Shown here in pieces: positions 35,346-48,015 of a DNA stretch of 64,000 bases. The stretch spans positions 9,789,278 through 9,853,277 of the forward strand of contig CM033110.1 in NCBI GenBank assembly GCA_019321725.1, read 5' to 3'. The translations under genes and the position numbers were made by a program. The notes beneath the pieces are model-generated. The model was given only the letters and a program-made list of their open reading frames with translations. It was not told the origin of the DNA and made no database searches. Positions within the stretch are counted from its first letter, which is position 1. Each line of letters starts with the position of its first letter. The stretch is from Paulownia fortunei (taxonomy: Eukaryota; Streptophyta; Magnoliopsida; Lamiales; Paulowniaceae).

Positions 35346-36470
35346 TCAAATTACATATATATATTATATACGTATATATAAATATATTAGATATATATTT
35401 ATATATCATATATATTTAAAGATAAATTCTATTTAGTTTTTATTTATTTCTCTTCATTTATCTAGTGGGCTCCTATAATTAGGCCACTAGTTATTGGTCT
35501 TGGGCTTAGACTTCAATTAAGTTCAACTAATTAATCAATTAATTCCCAAAGCCTAAATTAATCATTCTAATAAATTAATTTATTCTACTCATTTATTGGG
35601 CTTCATAATCAAATTAGATTTAATCAATAATCCAATCATTTAATTAAATATATAATCCAATAATTGAAATAATTAAAATCCAAATTAATTAATCCATATT
35701 AATTAATTGCATCCAACAATTGGATTTACCAATTTCGAAATGTCAACACCCAAAATTATGTGTGACCCTTTTAGGCTCCCAACTAATACTAAAAGTAAGC
35801 TTACAACTTTTGTAACTTACGAATAATAACTATTCGATTAACTAATACGCTTGGAATTAACTCATATCCAAGAACCTATAAATCATGGTAACACTTAGTA
35901 AGTAGCATGATTACCTAGTATTAGGTGAAATAGGGATTAAAACTATTTTAGTTATGAGTCAGATACATGTATGGTGCTTCTGACAACTAATTTCTCAATT
36001 GAATCTAGGGTATGAATTATAAGTCGAAACCCTAACTGATTCAATAATTGTGATCCCATTTCAAGTTCCAGTGACTCCTGATGAATCAAAATTTATCCTG
36101 CCTTGACCAAGGTCTTTGAATCACGAACTATGAAAATATAGGAGTGTCTATTATCAAATGACCCATACACACCAGTGCAACACCTAACATATCCCTTTTG
36201 TGATTGTCAAACAATTAGAAGATACATCAAAGTATTACAGGATGTACACAAGGCTACCATTATGCCTCAAGTCCACGAATTAGTCATGTACTATCCCAAC
36301 ACGAAAATTCTGATTTCGACAGGCAAAGCCTCCAGCTAAGAATTTTATGCGGGCTATATTTTGTGAACTTGTTCTCTAACAAGTACCTGTTTACATGCAC
36401 TTGCGTTACTATGCTGATGCTAATGGAATGCAACATTCTCATCTTACGAGCATGTATCATATGCATGAGT
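35346..36470 (-). repeat. Distal part of a copia-type LTR split by a Tekay insertion
   Basis: It continues the minus-strand LTR whose start is at 48303-48016. The stretch 36360-36470 aligns with 11955-12085 of the solo LTR ('GTGAACTTGTTCTCTAACAAG' against 'GTGTACTTGTTCCTTAACAAG'). The TTAATTAATT-rich U3 portion is at 35500-35720 and a (TA)n-rich stretch at 35353-35420. The R/U5 end is missing: the copy stops at about 35346 against the PMD-like remnant. Confidence 0.75.
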
Positions 36471-36475
36471 CTTAC
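36471..36475. other. Outer target-site duplication, left
   Basis: CTTAC here and CTTAT at 48016-48020 flank the outer Tekay copy (4 of 5 bases match). The uninterrupted homologous site in the solo LTR reads 'GAGTCTTACTGAG' at about 12078, which supports a clean insertion at this point. Confidence 0.7.
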
Positions 36476-36567
36476 TATGATACCCGAGCCTCTTACTACT
36501 CAAATGGCCAAATATGATTCATGCATTAATGTTAATTACGTGTTATTTACATTGATATGACGTTATA
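36476..36567 (+). repeat. Start of the outer Tekay LTR
   Basis: Starts TATGATACCCGAGCC, matching TGTGATACCCGAGCC at 36623 with the terminal TG changed to TA. It follows the LTR for about 90 bp up to 'TATAATTCAT', where the sequence switches to inverted leader. Confidence 0.85.
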
Positions 36568-36622
36568 TAATTCATGAAATATGTAATGCAATATACGATA
36601 ATGTAAAACTTACTGGCGTGGC
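36568..36622 (-). repeat. Inverted Tekay leader fragment, left half
   Basis: This is the reverse complement of the leader at about 39594-39650 ('AATGTAAAACTTACTGG' corresponds to 'CCAGTAAGTTTTACATT'). It ends with GTGGC (36618-36622), which is duplicated as GTGGT at 47097-47101 on the far side of the inner element. Confidence 0.85.
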
Positions 36623-39519
36623 TGTGATACCCGAGCCTCTTACTACTTATATGTCCACATATGATTCATGCATTACATGTTAATTACGTGTTATTTGCAT
36701 TGGTATGACATCATATAATTCATTTTATTTTATACGGCATTGTTAACCATTAAACTTAATTTTGACGCTCTCGTAGGATATTGATTATCGAATCCCCTAA
36801 CCTAAGTGGTTGATTTTGTATTGAGATAAGAAGAAATTTAGGTATAAATAAAGTGAATAGTGGTAGGTTACACGTGGTAACCTTAGGAGTTCGAAAGGTG
36901 TCACCGAAAAGTTTATAGAAAAGGAGTTGGTTCGATCATGAATTTTAATATTATATGTATATTTAAATCATACACTTGGGACAACTAGACATACAATACT
37001 ATAATTTAAATGTTATATAACTAGGTTCATAGGCTTATAACACTTTCAGTGCACAAACTTATCAATCGAGCAAGAACCGATGATTTTTCGGATGAAGAAC
37101 CTAATGAACAGACATAAGAACTAGCTACAGGAATGAATGGTGATGAAGATAGGTTGCAACCAAATAAGAATATGTGAGAAACACAAGATTAGGGCTGCAA
37201 GATAAGGAAGAAAATCAGATTATACCATTATATGCCACCTCAAGCTTATGCCACCTCATGCTTAGACTTATCAAGCTAGCACATCAACCTATTCTTCACT
37301 CTTAAGCTAACAGCCATGACTAAAACCTTCTTCTGAACCATTTCAGCTTCTAAATAAATGGAAAAATCTCTCTAAATAGGTCCTAAGTGATTTCAACCGA
37401 AAAAGGAGGCAAAACAAGCAAAGGGAAGGAGAAATAACCAAGTTCAAGTAGAAAACTGTGCAAGGTGAGCTTAACATACGGGTTTGGCATGACTTTTAGA
37501 ATTATTTTGAGGTTTATTGGCTTATTAAGCTTTTCATATTATTTATAAATGTGTTAGATGTTATTAGATAGGCTTTGATGCATAAAGAAATTGTTTGTGG
37601 TTGGAAATATTTGATAGAAAACACTTGTGCTAGAAACTATCACCATACAGTATTCTTGTGTTTTAGGCTTCAAAAGTGTATGGTATGTTGAATAAAACCT
37701 ATAATTATCATCATATACATTTTCATATATTTTTTAAGAGTATTGGAATAAATTTTGATCGGTTAGAAATTGAAATAGAGAATGATATTGGAGAAACACT
37801 CAAACTGCCAAAGTAGCGAAATATATTTTGGTGTGCTGTGAAGGAGACTGAATTAGGGGAGCTAAATCCATTAGTTTTGGCAAGAATATAACCTGGTGGT
37901 CTCTTTTTTTATGTTATATAAGTGTGGTAAAAAGTTGGGAGAGATTGAATATACGTAAGGGTGCCAAAACCATTAATGTCATGAAGTGTGCAAAACTGTC
38001 ACGGTAGGAAAATAATCTGTTTCAGTATGTTGTGAAGGGAGCTGAACTTGGGAAGCTATATCCATGAGTTTTTGTATTCTATAATATGGTTACATTTATA
38101 TACATGTTATCTAAGTGTGGTAAAAATTTGGGAGTGATTGGATATGTTTAGGATGTCAAAATTATCATGCAACTAAATTAGACAGCAAGTAAATATGAAA
38201 ATGTGAATCTGTCCCATTTGATAACTTAGCATATTTCAACCTAGACATGTTGCTATTGAGTGTTAATAATTAGGTACATGATATTAGAGTTATAATACTT
38301 CAATTATAAGATGTTTACATGTATCTAAGATGAGAAATTAAGGTATTGGAGGTACTAGATTGGTTCTACTTTGTAAAACCTAGATAGCTTGGTGTTTAAC
38401 GTCTTAGTATGATATTTTATGCTTTCAACTTGCCAAATTGGGAATGGTGCTTGATGTTGGTAATATTACAGACTATTTTACATCTAGGATTGGAGGGGAA
38501 CAATAAACAAATCTAGACTAAGCCACCAACCAAGTGAAAGGTAAGTAAAGATTCATTTGCAACTACAATGCATAGACATAGTAAATATTGTGATTTATAT
38601 GTAATACCATAGATCATATGTGCAAAGCAGAGGACACAACATTACTATCATTCATGTCCATTGAGCATACATACATGGGCATTGGCACGTGCATGCTTCA
38701 TATACGAGCATTGTGTGTATTGCAAGGCATGATTCTAAGAAAGAAAAATATTTTGCTGACCACTACTAGTGCACCGAAGCATGCATGGATTTGCATGGTT
38801 TTATGCATGGATTTGTAGGTTTTCATGCATGGATTTGCATGCGTATGAGTTTGCATGGATTTACATGCTTATATGATTATTGGCCATTGGACTATGGTGG
38901 TGTACAGTGCTCTTTTTCGGTATATGGGATAGTAGCGTTGGTCAGGGGCCCAAGAAAGAAATAATTTTGAGAGAAATAATTGATGCATAAAATTGCATTG
39001 TGGGCATAGCATTTTGAGATACATGACTTGATATTGTGGATTATTCTTTGACATGCATAATCTTTACTTGCTGAGTATTAGCTCATATAGTTTATGCATT
39101 GTAGGTGAGTACGACGATGCTTGAAGTATCTTTTACTGGCTGGGTGGCGGTTGGAGCTCCTGCAGGTATCTGAGAGAGTGTGTACATAGATGACGACCTG
39201 TTGGGCTATTTTGTTGGCTTGTTATATTTTGAGTCTGTTGTATTATATTTTTAGACTGGTACTATATTTTCGCTTTTAAAATTTTACTGTAAATAAGTAT
39301 GTAAATATTGGGTTGTTGTAGGTGTTGTGCTTTTATATAAATATTGATCTTGCTATATACATAACGTGTGAGAAAGTATTTTAAATGGGGTTGTGCATGT
39401 AAGAAATGATTCATCTTTTCTTAAAGTATTACAAAAAAAAATATATTTCATGCATGCAATAGGTTCTATCATGTCAAATTATACTATATATAAAGTTGTG
39501 TAGTAATAGGGGTGTTACA
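36623..39519 (+). repeat. 5' LTR of the complete Tekay element
   Basis: 2897 bp, TGTGATACCC...GGGGTGTTACA. The first ~275 bp differ from the 3' LTR by 16 substitutions by my count; later stretches look closer. It contains a short direct-repeat array of GCATGGATTTG units at about 38778-38862, one unit longer than in the 3' LTR. No TATA box is obvious. Confidence 0.93.
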
Positions 39520-39522
39520 GAG

Positions 39523-39534
39523 TGGTATCAGAGC
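39523..39534 (+). other. Primer-binding site of the Tekay element
   Basis: TGGTATCAGAGC, complementary to initiator Met tRNA, three bases after the LTR end. Confidence 0.92.
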
Positions 39535-39687
39535 CCAGGTCTTGATTCTGTAGACTGTGCATGTACATGATCTTAGAATTTGTGGAGCGCAGCCACACCA
39601 GTAAGTTTTACATTATCATATATTGCATTACATATTCCATGAATTATATGGCCATAGTTGTCAAACTTGTATAAACAGCGCTGCAAA

Positions 39688-40735
39688 ATGGTGAGAACTC
39701 GTGTGAGAGCAGTGGTGGTGCCAGAGCGCAGAGGAGTGAGATACCCACTCCGATTAGTGATCGAGATACCATGATTAATCGGTTAACAGAGTTGATTAAA
39801 TGACAGTCCAAACAGATTCAACAATTGATTCAGTAGAGGAATAATGGTGAGCACTCGCGGGTGGAGGTAAACCAACAGCGGGCGGACTATATATATATGG
39901 TGGGAGAACGATTTAGGAGGCTGGATCCCCCAACATTTGAGGATGTTATTGATCCTACCGCTGTAGAGGACTGGTTGAGGACCCTGGAAAATATGTTCTA
40001 GTACATCAGGGTGCCAGTAGAGGAGAGGGTAATGTGTGCCACTTTCATGCTTCGTGGTAGTGCAGGCCATTGGTGGACATGATCAGCAGCATAGAGGACA
40101 TTACAACTATGAGCTGGATAGATTCAAGGAGTTATTCCAAAATAAATATTTCACGGCCCCAGTTCGCATTATGAAGATGAATGAGTTTATACAACTGCGA
40201 CAAGGAGCGATGACTGTTGGGGAATATTCATAAATTTGAACAACTGTCCAGGTTTGCTACGCACATGGTCAGCACTAAAGCACTGAAGGTAGAGAGATTT
40301 CTGGAGGGTTTGAGGCCAGAGTTATAACGGGATGTGAATATAGCGGTACTCAAGGGGTGATATTTTCACAGGTGGCTGAGAGGGCGCTAGTGGCAGAACA
40401 GGTTGAATTGAGAATTACTCGTGCACAGGATGCTCGATAGTAATTCAGACAGCAGGGACAGAGATGGGATGTGGGGCAAAAGAGGCTGGTTCAAATGCAG
40501 AAGCCGATCCAAATGCAGAAGTCAGGATTTAAAGTTCAAGAAGAATGAGGCCAACAACAAGAAGGTCAAAGTAAGAGGTCGCGGGTCGAACAAGAAAAAG
40601 CACCAATGCCAGAAGCTGTGTGTCAGAAATGTGGTAATCGATGTACTAGAGGTTGCTATATAGATTCCAGGACGTGCTTTCGATGCGGAATACCGGACAT
40701 ATTGCTATATTTTGCCCAGGTAAACAAAATCAGAC
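39688..40735 (+). pseudogene. Tekay gag, frameshifted
   Basis: The start ATG is at 39688 ('MVRTR'); comparison with the copy at 13626 shows an early frameshift near 39703. Gag core motifs are present: 'DPTAVEDWLRTLENMF' (about 39950), 'YFTAPVRIMKMNEFIQL' (about 40147) and 'FEQLSRFATHM' (about 40236). The zinc knuckle near 40621-40715 is scrambled by frame changes ('CQKCGNRC', 'CFRCG'). Stops lie at about 39799, 39999 and 40325. Its role was RNA packaging in virus-like particles. Confidence 0.85.
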
Positions 40736-43700
40736 CAGCCAAAGGAATGTACCAGCCAAGGTGTTCACCATGACCAGGGCGGATGCAGAGGCAAATCCAT
40801 CGGTGGTAATAGGTAAACTTTATATTTCTAGTGTTCCAACACTTGTGTTATTTGATTCTAGAGCCACGCATTCATTTGCATCCACTGAGTACGTGAAGAA
40901 GCTGGGTAGAATACCAGATGTAGCAAAAATTAGTTATAATGTAATAGTCCCCTCTGGAGATGCTAGACAAACCAATCGGATTTTGAGAGCTTGTGCTATA
41001 CTTGTTGAAGGTAGAGAATTAATGCTGATTTGATTATACTGGATATGAATGATTACGATGTTATTTTGGGCATAGATTGGTTGTCAAAGTATGGGGCTAC
41101 TATCGACTGTAAGGAAAAGACTGTGACATTTCAACTTTCTGGGAAAGAGTCTTTCACATTAGCCAGCATTGTGACAAATTTTAGATTCCCTATGATTTCA
41201 GCAGTGAAGACACAACGATTACTTGATGATGGTTGCGAAGGGTACTTGGTGAGTGTCATGAACATTAAGGAACAACACCCACCAACTCTGAGTGAAATAC
41301 TAGTAGTGCGAGAATATACTGAAGTATTCCTAGATGATCTCTCGGGACTGCCACCAGATCGTGAAATAGAGTTTGTTATTGACATACAACTAGGAACGTC
41401 TCCAATTTATAAAACTCCCTACAGAATGGCTCCCTTGGAGTTGAAAGAATTGAAAGTACAATTGCAGGACTTGTTGGACAAGGGATTCATCAGACCGAGC
41501 TTTTCACCTTGGGGAGCACCGGTTCTATTTGTACGTAAGAAAGATGGCACCATAAGACTGTACATCGATTATCGAGAGTTGAATAAGGTCACAATTAAGA
41601 ATAAATATATGTTACCCACAATCAATGATTTATTTGACCAGCTTCAGGGTGCCGCAATATTTTCAAAGATCGACTTACGCTCCGGGTACCATCAACTAAA
41701 AATAAAGGAAGAGGATATCCCCAAGACGGCATTTAGTACAAGATATGGGCACTATGAATTTTTGGTGATGTCGTTCGGATTTACTAATGCTCCAGCAGCA
41801 TTTATGAATCTGATGAATAGAGTGTTTAAGGAGTTTCTAGATAAATTTGTTATTGTGTTCATCGATGACATTCTAGTTTACTCCAGAACTAAAGAAGACA
41901 TGCCGCACATTTAACACAAGTACTAGAGGTCCTGAAAGTGAAGCAGTTATACACCAAATTTAAGAAATGCGAGTTATGGTTAGATCGTGTGGTATTCCTA
42001 GGACATGTGATATCAAGAGCGGGAATATTAGTAGATCCAAGTAAAGTTGAAGCTATCAACAACTGGATGCAACCTACTAATCCTTCGGAGGTGCGTAGTT
42101 TTTTGGGTTTAGCTGGATATTACCGAAGATTTGTGGAGGGGTTCTCCAAGATTGCTATGCCATTGATACAATTAACCAGAAAAGGGGTGACGTTTAGATG
42201 GACGGATATGTGTGAGCGAAGTTTCCAGAGCTGAAAAAGAGGTTGACTTCAGCACCTATTCTCTCAATTCCATTAGTTACTGGAGATTCATAATTTACAG
42301 TGACGCATCGAATAATGGATTAGGATGTGTACTGATGCAAAATGGTAAAGTAATTGCGTATGCGTCCAGGCAACTTAAAGAGTATGAAAAGAATTACCCC
42401 ACACACGACTTGGAACTTGTTGCTGTAGTATTTGCGCTTAAAATATGGAGGCACTATTTATATGGTGAACGGTGCGAGATCTATACTAATCACAAGAGCC
42501 TCAAATACTTCTTCACACAGAAAGAGTTGAATATGCGGCAGCGGAGATGGCTGGAACTGGTAAAAGATTATGATTGTGTGATCAATTACCACCCCGATAA
42601 AGCTAATGTTGTAGCTAATGCATTGAGCCGAAAATCTACACAAAGTATAATAGCTATGGCTTTAATTCAAAAATCGGAACTGAATGAGTTGCATAAAATG
42701 AATATAGGGATTTTACATAAGGGAGTAATAGAGGCAAAGTTGGCAGCCCTGATGCTCCAGCCTACGCTAATTCATAAAATCAAACAGGACAGCGAGATGA
42801 TGAATATCTCATCAATATGAGAAAATATGTTGCTGCAGGGAAGTCTCCTGAATTTAAGATGACTCAGAATGATATTTTACAATTTAGAGGGCAGTTTTGT
42901 GTATCAAATATTAATAACATTCGGGAGGACATTTTAAAAGAGGCACATTCAACCCCTTATTCAGTACATCCAGGGGCTACCAAGATGTATAGAGACTTGA
43001 AAATGCATTATTAGTGGCCGGGTATGAAAAAAGACATCGCCCAGCATGTGGAGCAATGTCTAACATGTCAGCAAATAAAGGCCGAACATCAAAGACCCGC
43101 AGGGACTTTGCAACCTCTACTTATTCCAGAATGGAAATGGGAAAGGATCACCATGGATTTCGTAATTGGTTTACCAAAGACTACTAAGGGTCATGATGCT
43201 ATTTGGGTTATCGTCGACAGATTAACCAAGTCTGCTCATTTCCTTTCCATATGTTCTACCTATTCCATGGATCGCTATGCCCAATTATACATTCAGGAGA
43301 TTGTCAGACTTCATGGAGTGTCATTGTCTATAGTTTCTGATAGAGATTCAAGATTTTTGTCTGCTTTTTTGAGGAGTTTCCACACAAGCTTTGGGAACAG
43401 TTATCATTCAGTACAGCATATCATCCTCAGACGGATGGGCCATCTGAATGAATTATACAAACGTTGGAGGATATGCTTAGAGCCTGTGTATTAGACTTCC
43501 AAGGTCAGTGGAGTAAATTCCTACCTTTAGTGGAGTTTGCATACAATAACAGCTATCAGACTAGTATTGGAATGGCCCCCTATGAAGCATTGTATGGCAA
43601 AAAGTGTAGGTCTCCAATACATTAGGATGAAGTTGGTGAGAAAAAACTTTTAGGCCCAGATATGATTCGAGAGATGACAGAGCCTTGTTACAAATTCGAC

Positions 43701-44194
43701 AAAGAATACAAACTGCCCAAAATTGATAGAAAAGTTATGCAGATTGACGAAGAAGGGCGTTGGAGTTTACGATAGGAGATCATGTGTTTTTGAAAGTAGC
43801 ACCAATGAAGGGTATCATGCGGTTTGGGAAGAAAGGAAAATTAAGTCCTAGATATATTGGCCTATTCCTGGTGATTGAAAGGATTGGTGATGTTTCTTAC
43901 AGACTGGATCTGCCAACATCTATGTCCCAAATACACAATGTATTTCATGTGTCTATGCTGAGGAAATATATTGTTAATCCCTCTCACATTCTGAAGAATG
44001 AACTAGTGGAATTAAAGGCAGATTTGAGCTACGAAGAAAAGGCTGTACAGATTTTGTTACGAGAAGTGAAGCAGCTAAGAAATAAATAGATTCCATTGGC
44101 TAAAGTGTTATGGAGAAACCAATTAGTAGAAGAGGCCACTTGGGAAAGGGAGGACGAAATGAGAACTAAGTATCCTGAACTTTTTCGTAAGTGA
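40730..44194 (+). pseudogene. Tekay pol: protease, RT, RNase H, integrase, chromodomain-like tail
   Basis: The protease site reads 'FDSRATHSF' (about 40850), the active-site Gly replaced by Arg. RT runs about 41290-42200 with 'KKDGTIRL', 'SGYHQLKI' and the catalytic box FIDD (41858-41869). A frameshift or stop at about 41912 separates the thumb ('[16 protein letters not shown]'), and another near 42230 separates RNase H ('[15 protein letters not shown]', '[18 protein letters not shown]'). Integrase spans about 42900-43760: HHCC region 'CLTCQQIKAEHQRPAGTL', core 'TMDFVIGLPK' and 'VSDRDSRFLS', then frame loss near 43375 although the Glu of 'HPQTDGPSE' survives. The tail 'GDHVFLKVAPMKG' to 'WEREDEMRTKYPELF' (43781-44194) is the GPY/chromodomain-like region. 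Five or more lesions make it inactive. Confidence 0.92.
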
Positions 44195-44217
44195 AATTTT
44201 AAGGATGAAATTTTTAT

Positions 44218-44230
44218 AAGGAGGGGAGGA
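44218..44230 (+). other. Polypurine tract of the Tekay element
   Basis: AAGGAGGGGAGGA immediately before the 3' LTR, the expected primer site for plus-strand DNA synthesis. Confidence 0.9.
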
Positions 44231-47096
44231 TGTGATACTCGAGTCTCTTAGTACTCATATGGCCACATATGATTCATGCATTACATGTTAATTACGTGCT
44301 ATTTGCATTGGTATGACATCATATAATTCATTTTAATTTATACGGTATTGTTAACCATTAAACTTAATTTTGAAGCTCTCGTACGGTATTGATTATCGAA
44401 TCCCCTAACCTAAGTAGTTGATTTTGTATTGAGATAAGAAGAAATTTAGGTATCAATATAGTAAATAGTGCTAGGTTACACGTGGTAACCTTAGGAGTTC
44501 GAAAGGTGTCACCGAAAAGTTTATTGAAAGGGAGTTGGTTCGATCATGAATTTTAATATTATATGTATATTTAAATCATACACCTGGGATAACTAGACAT
44601 ACAATACTATAATTTAAATATTATATAACTAGGTTCATAGGCTTATAACACTTTCGGTGCACAAACTTATCAATCGGGCAAGAACCGATGATTTTTCGGG
44701 TGAATAAAACCTAGTGAACGGACATAGGAACTAGCTACAGGAATGAATGGTGATGAAGATAAGAATATGTGATACACACAAGATTAGGGCTGCAAGATAA
44801 GGGAGAAAATCAGATTATACCATTACATGCCACCTCAAGCTTATGTCACCTCATGCTTAGACTTATCAAGCTAGCACATCAACCTATTCTTCACTCTTAA
44901 GCTAACAGCCACGACTAGAACCTTCTTCTGAACCATTTTAGCTTCTAAATACATGGAAAACTCTCTAAATAGGTCCTAAGTGATTCCAACCGAAAAAGGA
45001 GGCAAAACAAGCAAAGGGAAGGAGAAATAACCAAGTTCAAGTAGAAAACTGTGCAAGGTGAGCTTAACCTACGGGTTTGGCATGAATTTCAGAATTATTT
45101 TGAGGTTTATTGGCTTATTAAGCTTTTCATATTATTTATAAATGTGTTAGAATGTTATTACATAGGCTTTGATGCATAAAGAAATGGTTTGTGGTTGGAA
45201 ATATTTGATAGAAAACACTTGTGCTAGAAACTGTCACCTTACTGTATTCTTGTGTTTTAGGCTTCAAAAGTGTATGGTATGTTGAATAAAACCTATAATT
45301 ATCATCATATACATGTTTATATATGAGTTAAGAGTATTGGAATAAATTTTGATCAGTTAGAAATTGAAATAGAGAATGATATTGGAGAAACACTCAAACT
45401 GCCAAAGTAGCGAAATCTGTTTTGGTGTGCTGTGAAGGAGACTGAATTAGGGACGATAAATCCATTAGTTTTGGAAAGAATATAACCTGGTGGTCTCTGT
45501 GTATATGTTATATAAGTGTGGTAAAAATTTGAGAGAGATTTAGTATACGTAAGGGTGCCAAAACCATTAATGTCATAAAGTGTGCAAAACTGTCACAGTA
45601 GGAAAATAATCTGTTTCAGTATGTTGTGAAGGGAGCTGAACTTGGGAAGCTATATCCATGAGTTTTATCAATTCTATGATATGGTTACATTTATATACAT
45701 TTTATCTAAGTGTGGTAAAAATTTGGGAGTGATTGGATATGTTTAGGATGTCAAAATTATCATGCAACTAAATTGGACAGCAAGTAAATATGTAAATGTG
45801 AATCTGTCTCATTTGATAACTTAGCATATTTCAACCTTGACATGTTGCTATTGAATGTTAACAATTAGGTACATGATATTAGAGTTATAATACTTCAATT
45901 ATATGATGCTTACATGTATCTAAGATGAGAAATTAAGGTATTGGAGGACTAGATTGGGTTCTAGTTTGTAAAACCTAGATAACTTGGTGTTTAAGGTTTT
46001 AGTATGATATTTTATGCTTTGAACTTGCCAAATTGGGAATGGTTCTTGATGTTGGTAATATTACAGACTATTTTACATCTAGGATTGGAGGGGAACAATA
46101 AATAAATCTAGACTAAGCCACCAACCAAGTGAAAGGTAAGTAAAGATTCATTTGCAACTACAATGCATAGACATAGTAAATGTGTGATTTATATGTAATA
46201 CCATAGATCTATGTGCAAAGCAGAGGACACAACATTACTATCATTCATGTCCATTGAGCATACATACATGGGCATTGGCACGTGCATGCATCATATACGA
46301 GCATTGTGATAAATCTTGCATTACACGGCATGATTCTAAGAAAGAAAAATATTTTGCTGACCACTACTAGTGCACCGAAGCATGCATGGATTTGTAGGTT
46401 CGCGTGCATGGATTTGTATGCGTATGAGTATGTATGAATTTTCATGCTTATATGATTATTGGCCATTGGACTATGGCGGTGCACAGAGCTCTTTTACGGT
46501 GTATGGGATAGTAGCGTTGGTAGGGCCCAAGAAAGAAATAATTTTGAGATAATTATTTGATGCATAAAATTACATTGTGGGCATAGTATTTTGAGATACA
46601 TGACTTGATATTGTGGATTATTCTTTGACATGCATAATCTTTACTTACTGAGTATTAGCTCATATAGTTTATGCATTGTAGGTGAGTACGACAATACTTG
46701 AAGCATCTTTTACTGGTTGGGTGGCGGTTGGAGCTCCTGCAAGTATCTGAGAGAGTGTGTACATAGATGACGACCTGTTGGGCTATTTTGTTGGCTTGTT
46801 ATATTGTGAGTCTGTTGTATTATATTTTTAGACTGGTACTATATTTCACTTTTAAAACTTTACTGTAAATAAGTATGTAAATATTGGGTCGCTGTGGGTG
46901 TTGTGCTTTTATATAAATATTGATCTTGCTATATACATGACGTGTGAGAAAGTATTTTAAATAGGGTTGTGCATGTAAGAAGTGATTTATCTTTTCTTAA
47001 AGTGTTACAAAAAAAAAAATTTCATGCATGCACAAAGATTCTATCATGTCAAATTATACTATATATATATAGTTGTGTACTAATGGGTGTGTTACA
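44231..47096 (+). repeat. 3' LTR of the complete Tekay element
   Basis: 2866 bp, TGTGATACTC...GTGTGTTACA. Collinear with the 5' LTR. The 31-bp length difference is largely one missing unit in the GCATGGATTTG repeat block (46377-46440) plus small indels. Confidence 0.93.
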
Positions 47097-47178
47097 GTGG
47101 TTGCGCTCCGCAAGTTCTAAGATCATGTACATGGACAGTCTACAGAATCAAGACCTGGGCTCTGATACCACTCTGTAA
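47097..47178 (-). repeat. Inverted Tekay PBS and leader, right half
   Basis: Reverse complement of about 39518-39600: it includes 'GGGCTCTGATACCACTC', the inverted PBS. It continues the left half at 36568-36622, so the inner element split one inverted leader. The first five bases, GTGGT, are the target-site duplicate. Confidence 0.88.
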
Positions 47179-47399
47179 CACCCCTCAACACTAAATATAG
47201 ATATAGGTATAGCAATAATTTTGACAATGTAGCACATGTGTGTGCATGTGTGTGTATATATATTTACTTTTTTCAAATATAGCACTTTGAGAAACAGTAT
47301 TTTCACACATATAACCCTTTATATAGAAAAAACACCATTTATATAAAAATACAATGAGATAAACCACTATACATAATAAATAACTTATATCTAAAGTAT
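47179..47399 (-). repeat. Inverted, diverged Tekay LTR terminus
   Basis: Starts TAACACCCCTCAAC, the inverse of an LTR end in GGGGTGTTACA. Further in, similarity to the family's LTR end is partial ('GCACTTTGAGAAA' against 'ATACTTTAAGAAA'), so it derives from a diverged copy. The exact right limit is about 47400. Confidence 0.6.
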
Positions 47400-48015
47400 A
47401 GAGCTCTTTTTCGGTGCATCGGATAGTAGCGTTGGTCAGGGGCCCAAGAAAAAAATGATTTTGAGAGAAATATTTTAATGCATAAAATTGCATTGTAGGC
47501 ATAGCATTTTGAGATGCATGACTTGATATTGTGGATTATTCTTTAACATGCATAATCTTTACTTGTTGAGCATTAGCTCATATAGTTTATGTATTATAGG
47601 TGAGTACGACGACGCTTGAAGCATCTTTTACTGGTTGGGCAGCGGTTGGAGCTCCTGCAGGTGTCTGAGAGAGTGTGTACATGGATGACAACCTATTGGG
47701 CTATTTTGTTGGCTTGTTATATTTTGAATCTGTTGTATTATATTTTTAGACTGGTGCTATAGTTCACTTTTAAAACTTTACTGTAAATAAGTATGTAAAT
47801 ATTGGGTCGTTGTGGGTGTTGTGCTTTTACATAAATACTGATTCTGCTATATACATGATATGTGTGAGAAAGTATTTTAAACAGGGTTGTGCATGTAAGA
47901 AGTGATTTATCTTTTCTTAAAGTGCTACAAAAAATAAATATTCCATGCATGCACAGGTTCTATCATGTCAAATTATACAATATATATCTAGTTGTGTAGT
48001 AATAGGGGTGTTACA
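47400..48015 (+). repeat. 3' part of the outer Tekay LTR
   Basis: Resumes forward LTR sequence at 'GAGCTCTTTTTCGGTG', corresponding to about 38909 in the 5' LTR, and runs to 'GGGGTGTTACA' at 48015. CTTAT follows (48016-48020), pairing with CTTAC at 36471-36475. This is the right end of the outer, rearranged copy. Confidence 0.85.

Larger units (their letters stand above)
36623..47096 (+). mobile_element. Nearly complete Tekay (Del) chromovirus, Ty3/gypsy
   Basis: All structural parts are present in order: 5' LTR (36623-39519), PBS (39523-39534), gag, protease, RT, RNase H, integrase, a chromodomain-like C-terminus, polypurine tract (44218-44230) and 3' LTR (44231-47096). The termini are TGTGATAC...GTTACA. 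Flanking 5-bp direct repeats GTGGC/GTGGT mark the insertion into an inverted leader of a related copy. The coding region carries frameshifts and stops, so the element is not autonomous. The Tekay/Del call rests on the long LTRs, the initiator Met PBS and the 'EEATWEREDEM' C-terminal region. Confidence 0.92.

Noticed and set aside
39523..39534. Possible tRNA gene because of the TGGTATCAGAGC match
   Set aside because: Only the short 3'-complementary PBS is present, with no cloverleaf; the same holds at 13476, 20291, 27860 and 49612.
47220..47260. TG/CA and TA microsatellite as a feature of its own
   Set aside because: It is a short simple repeat within the inverted LTR terminus and adds nothing separate.
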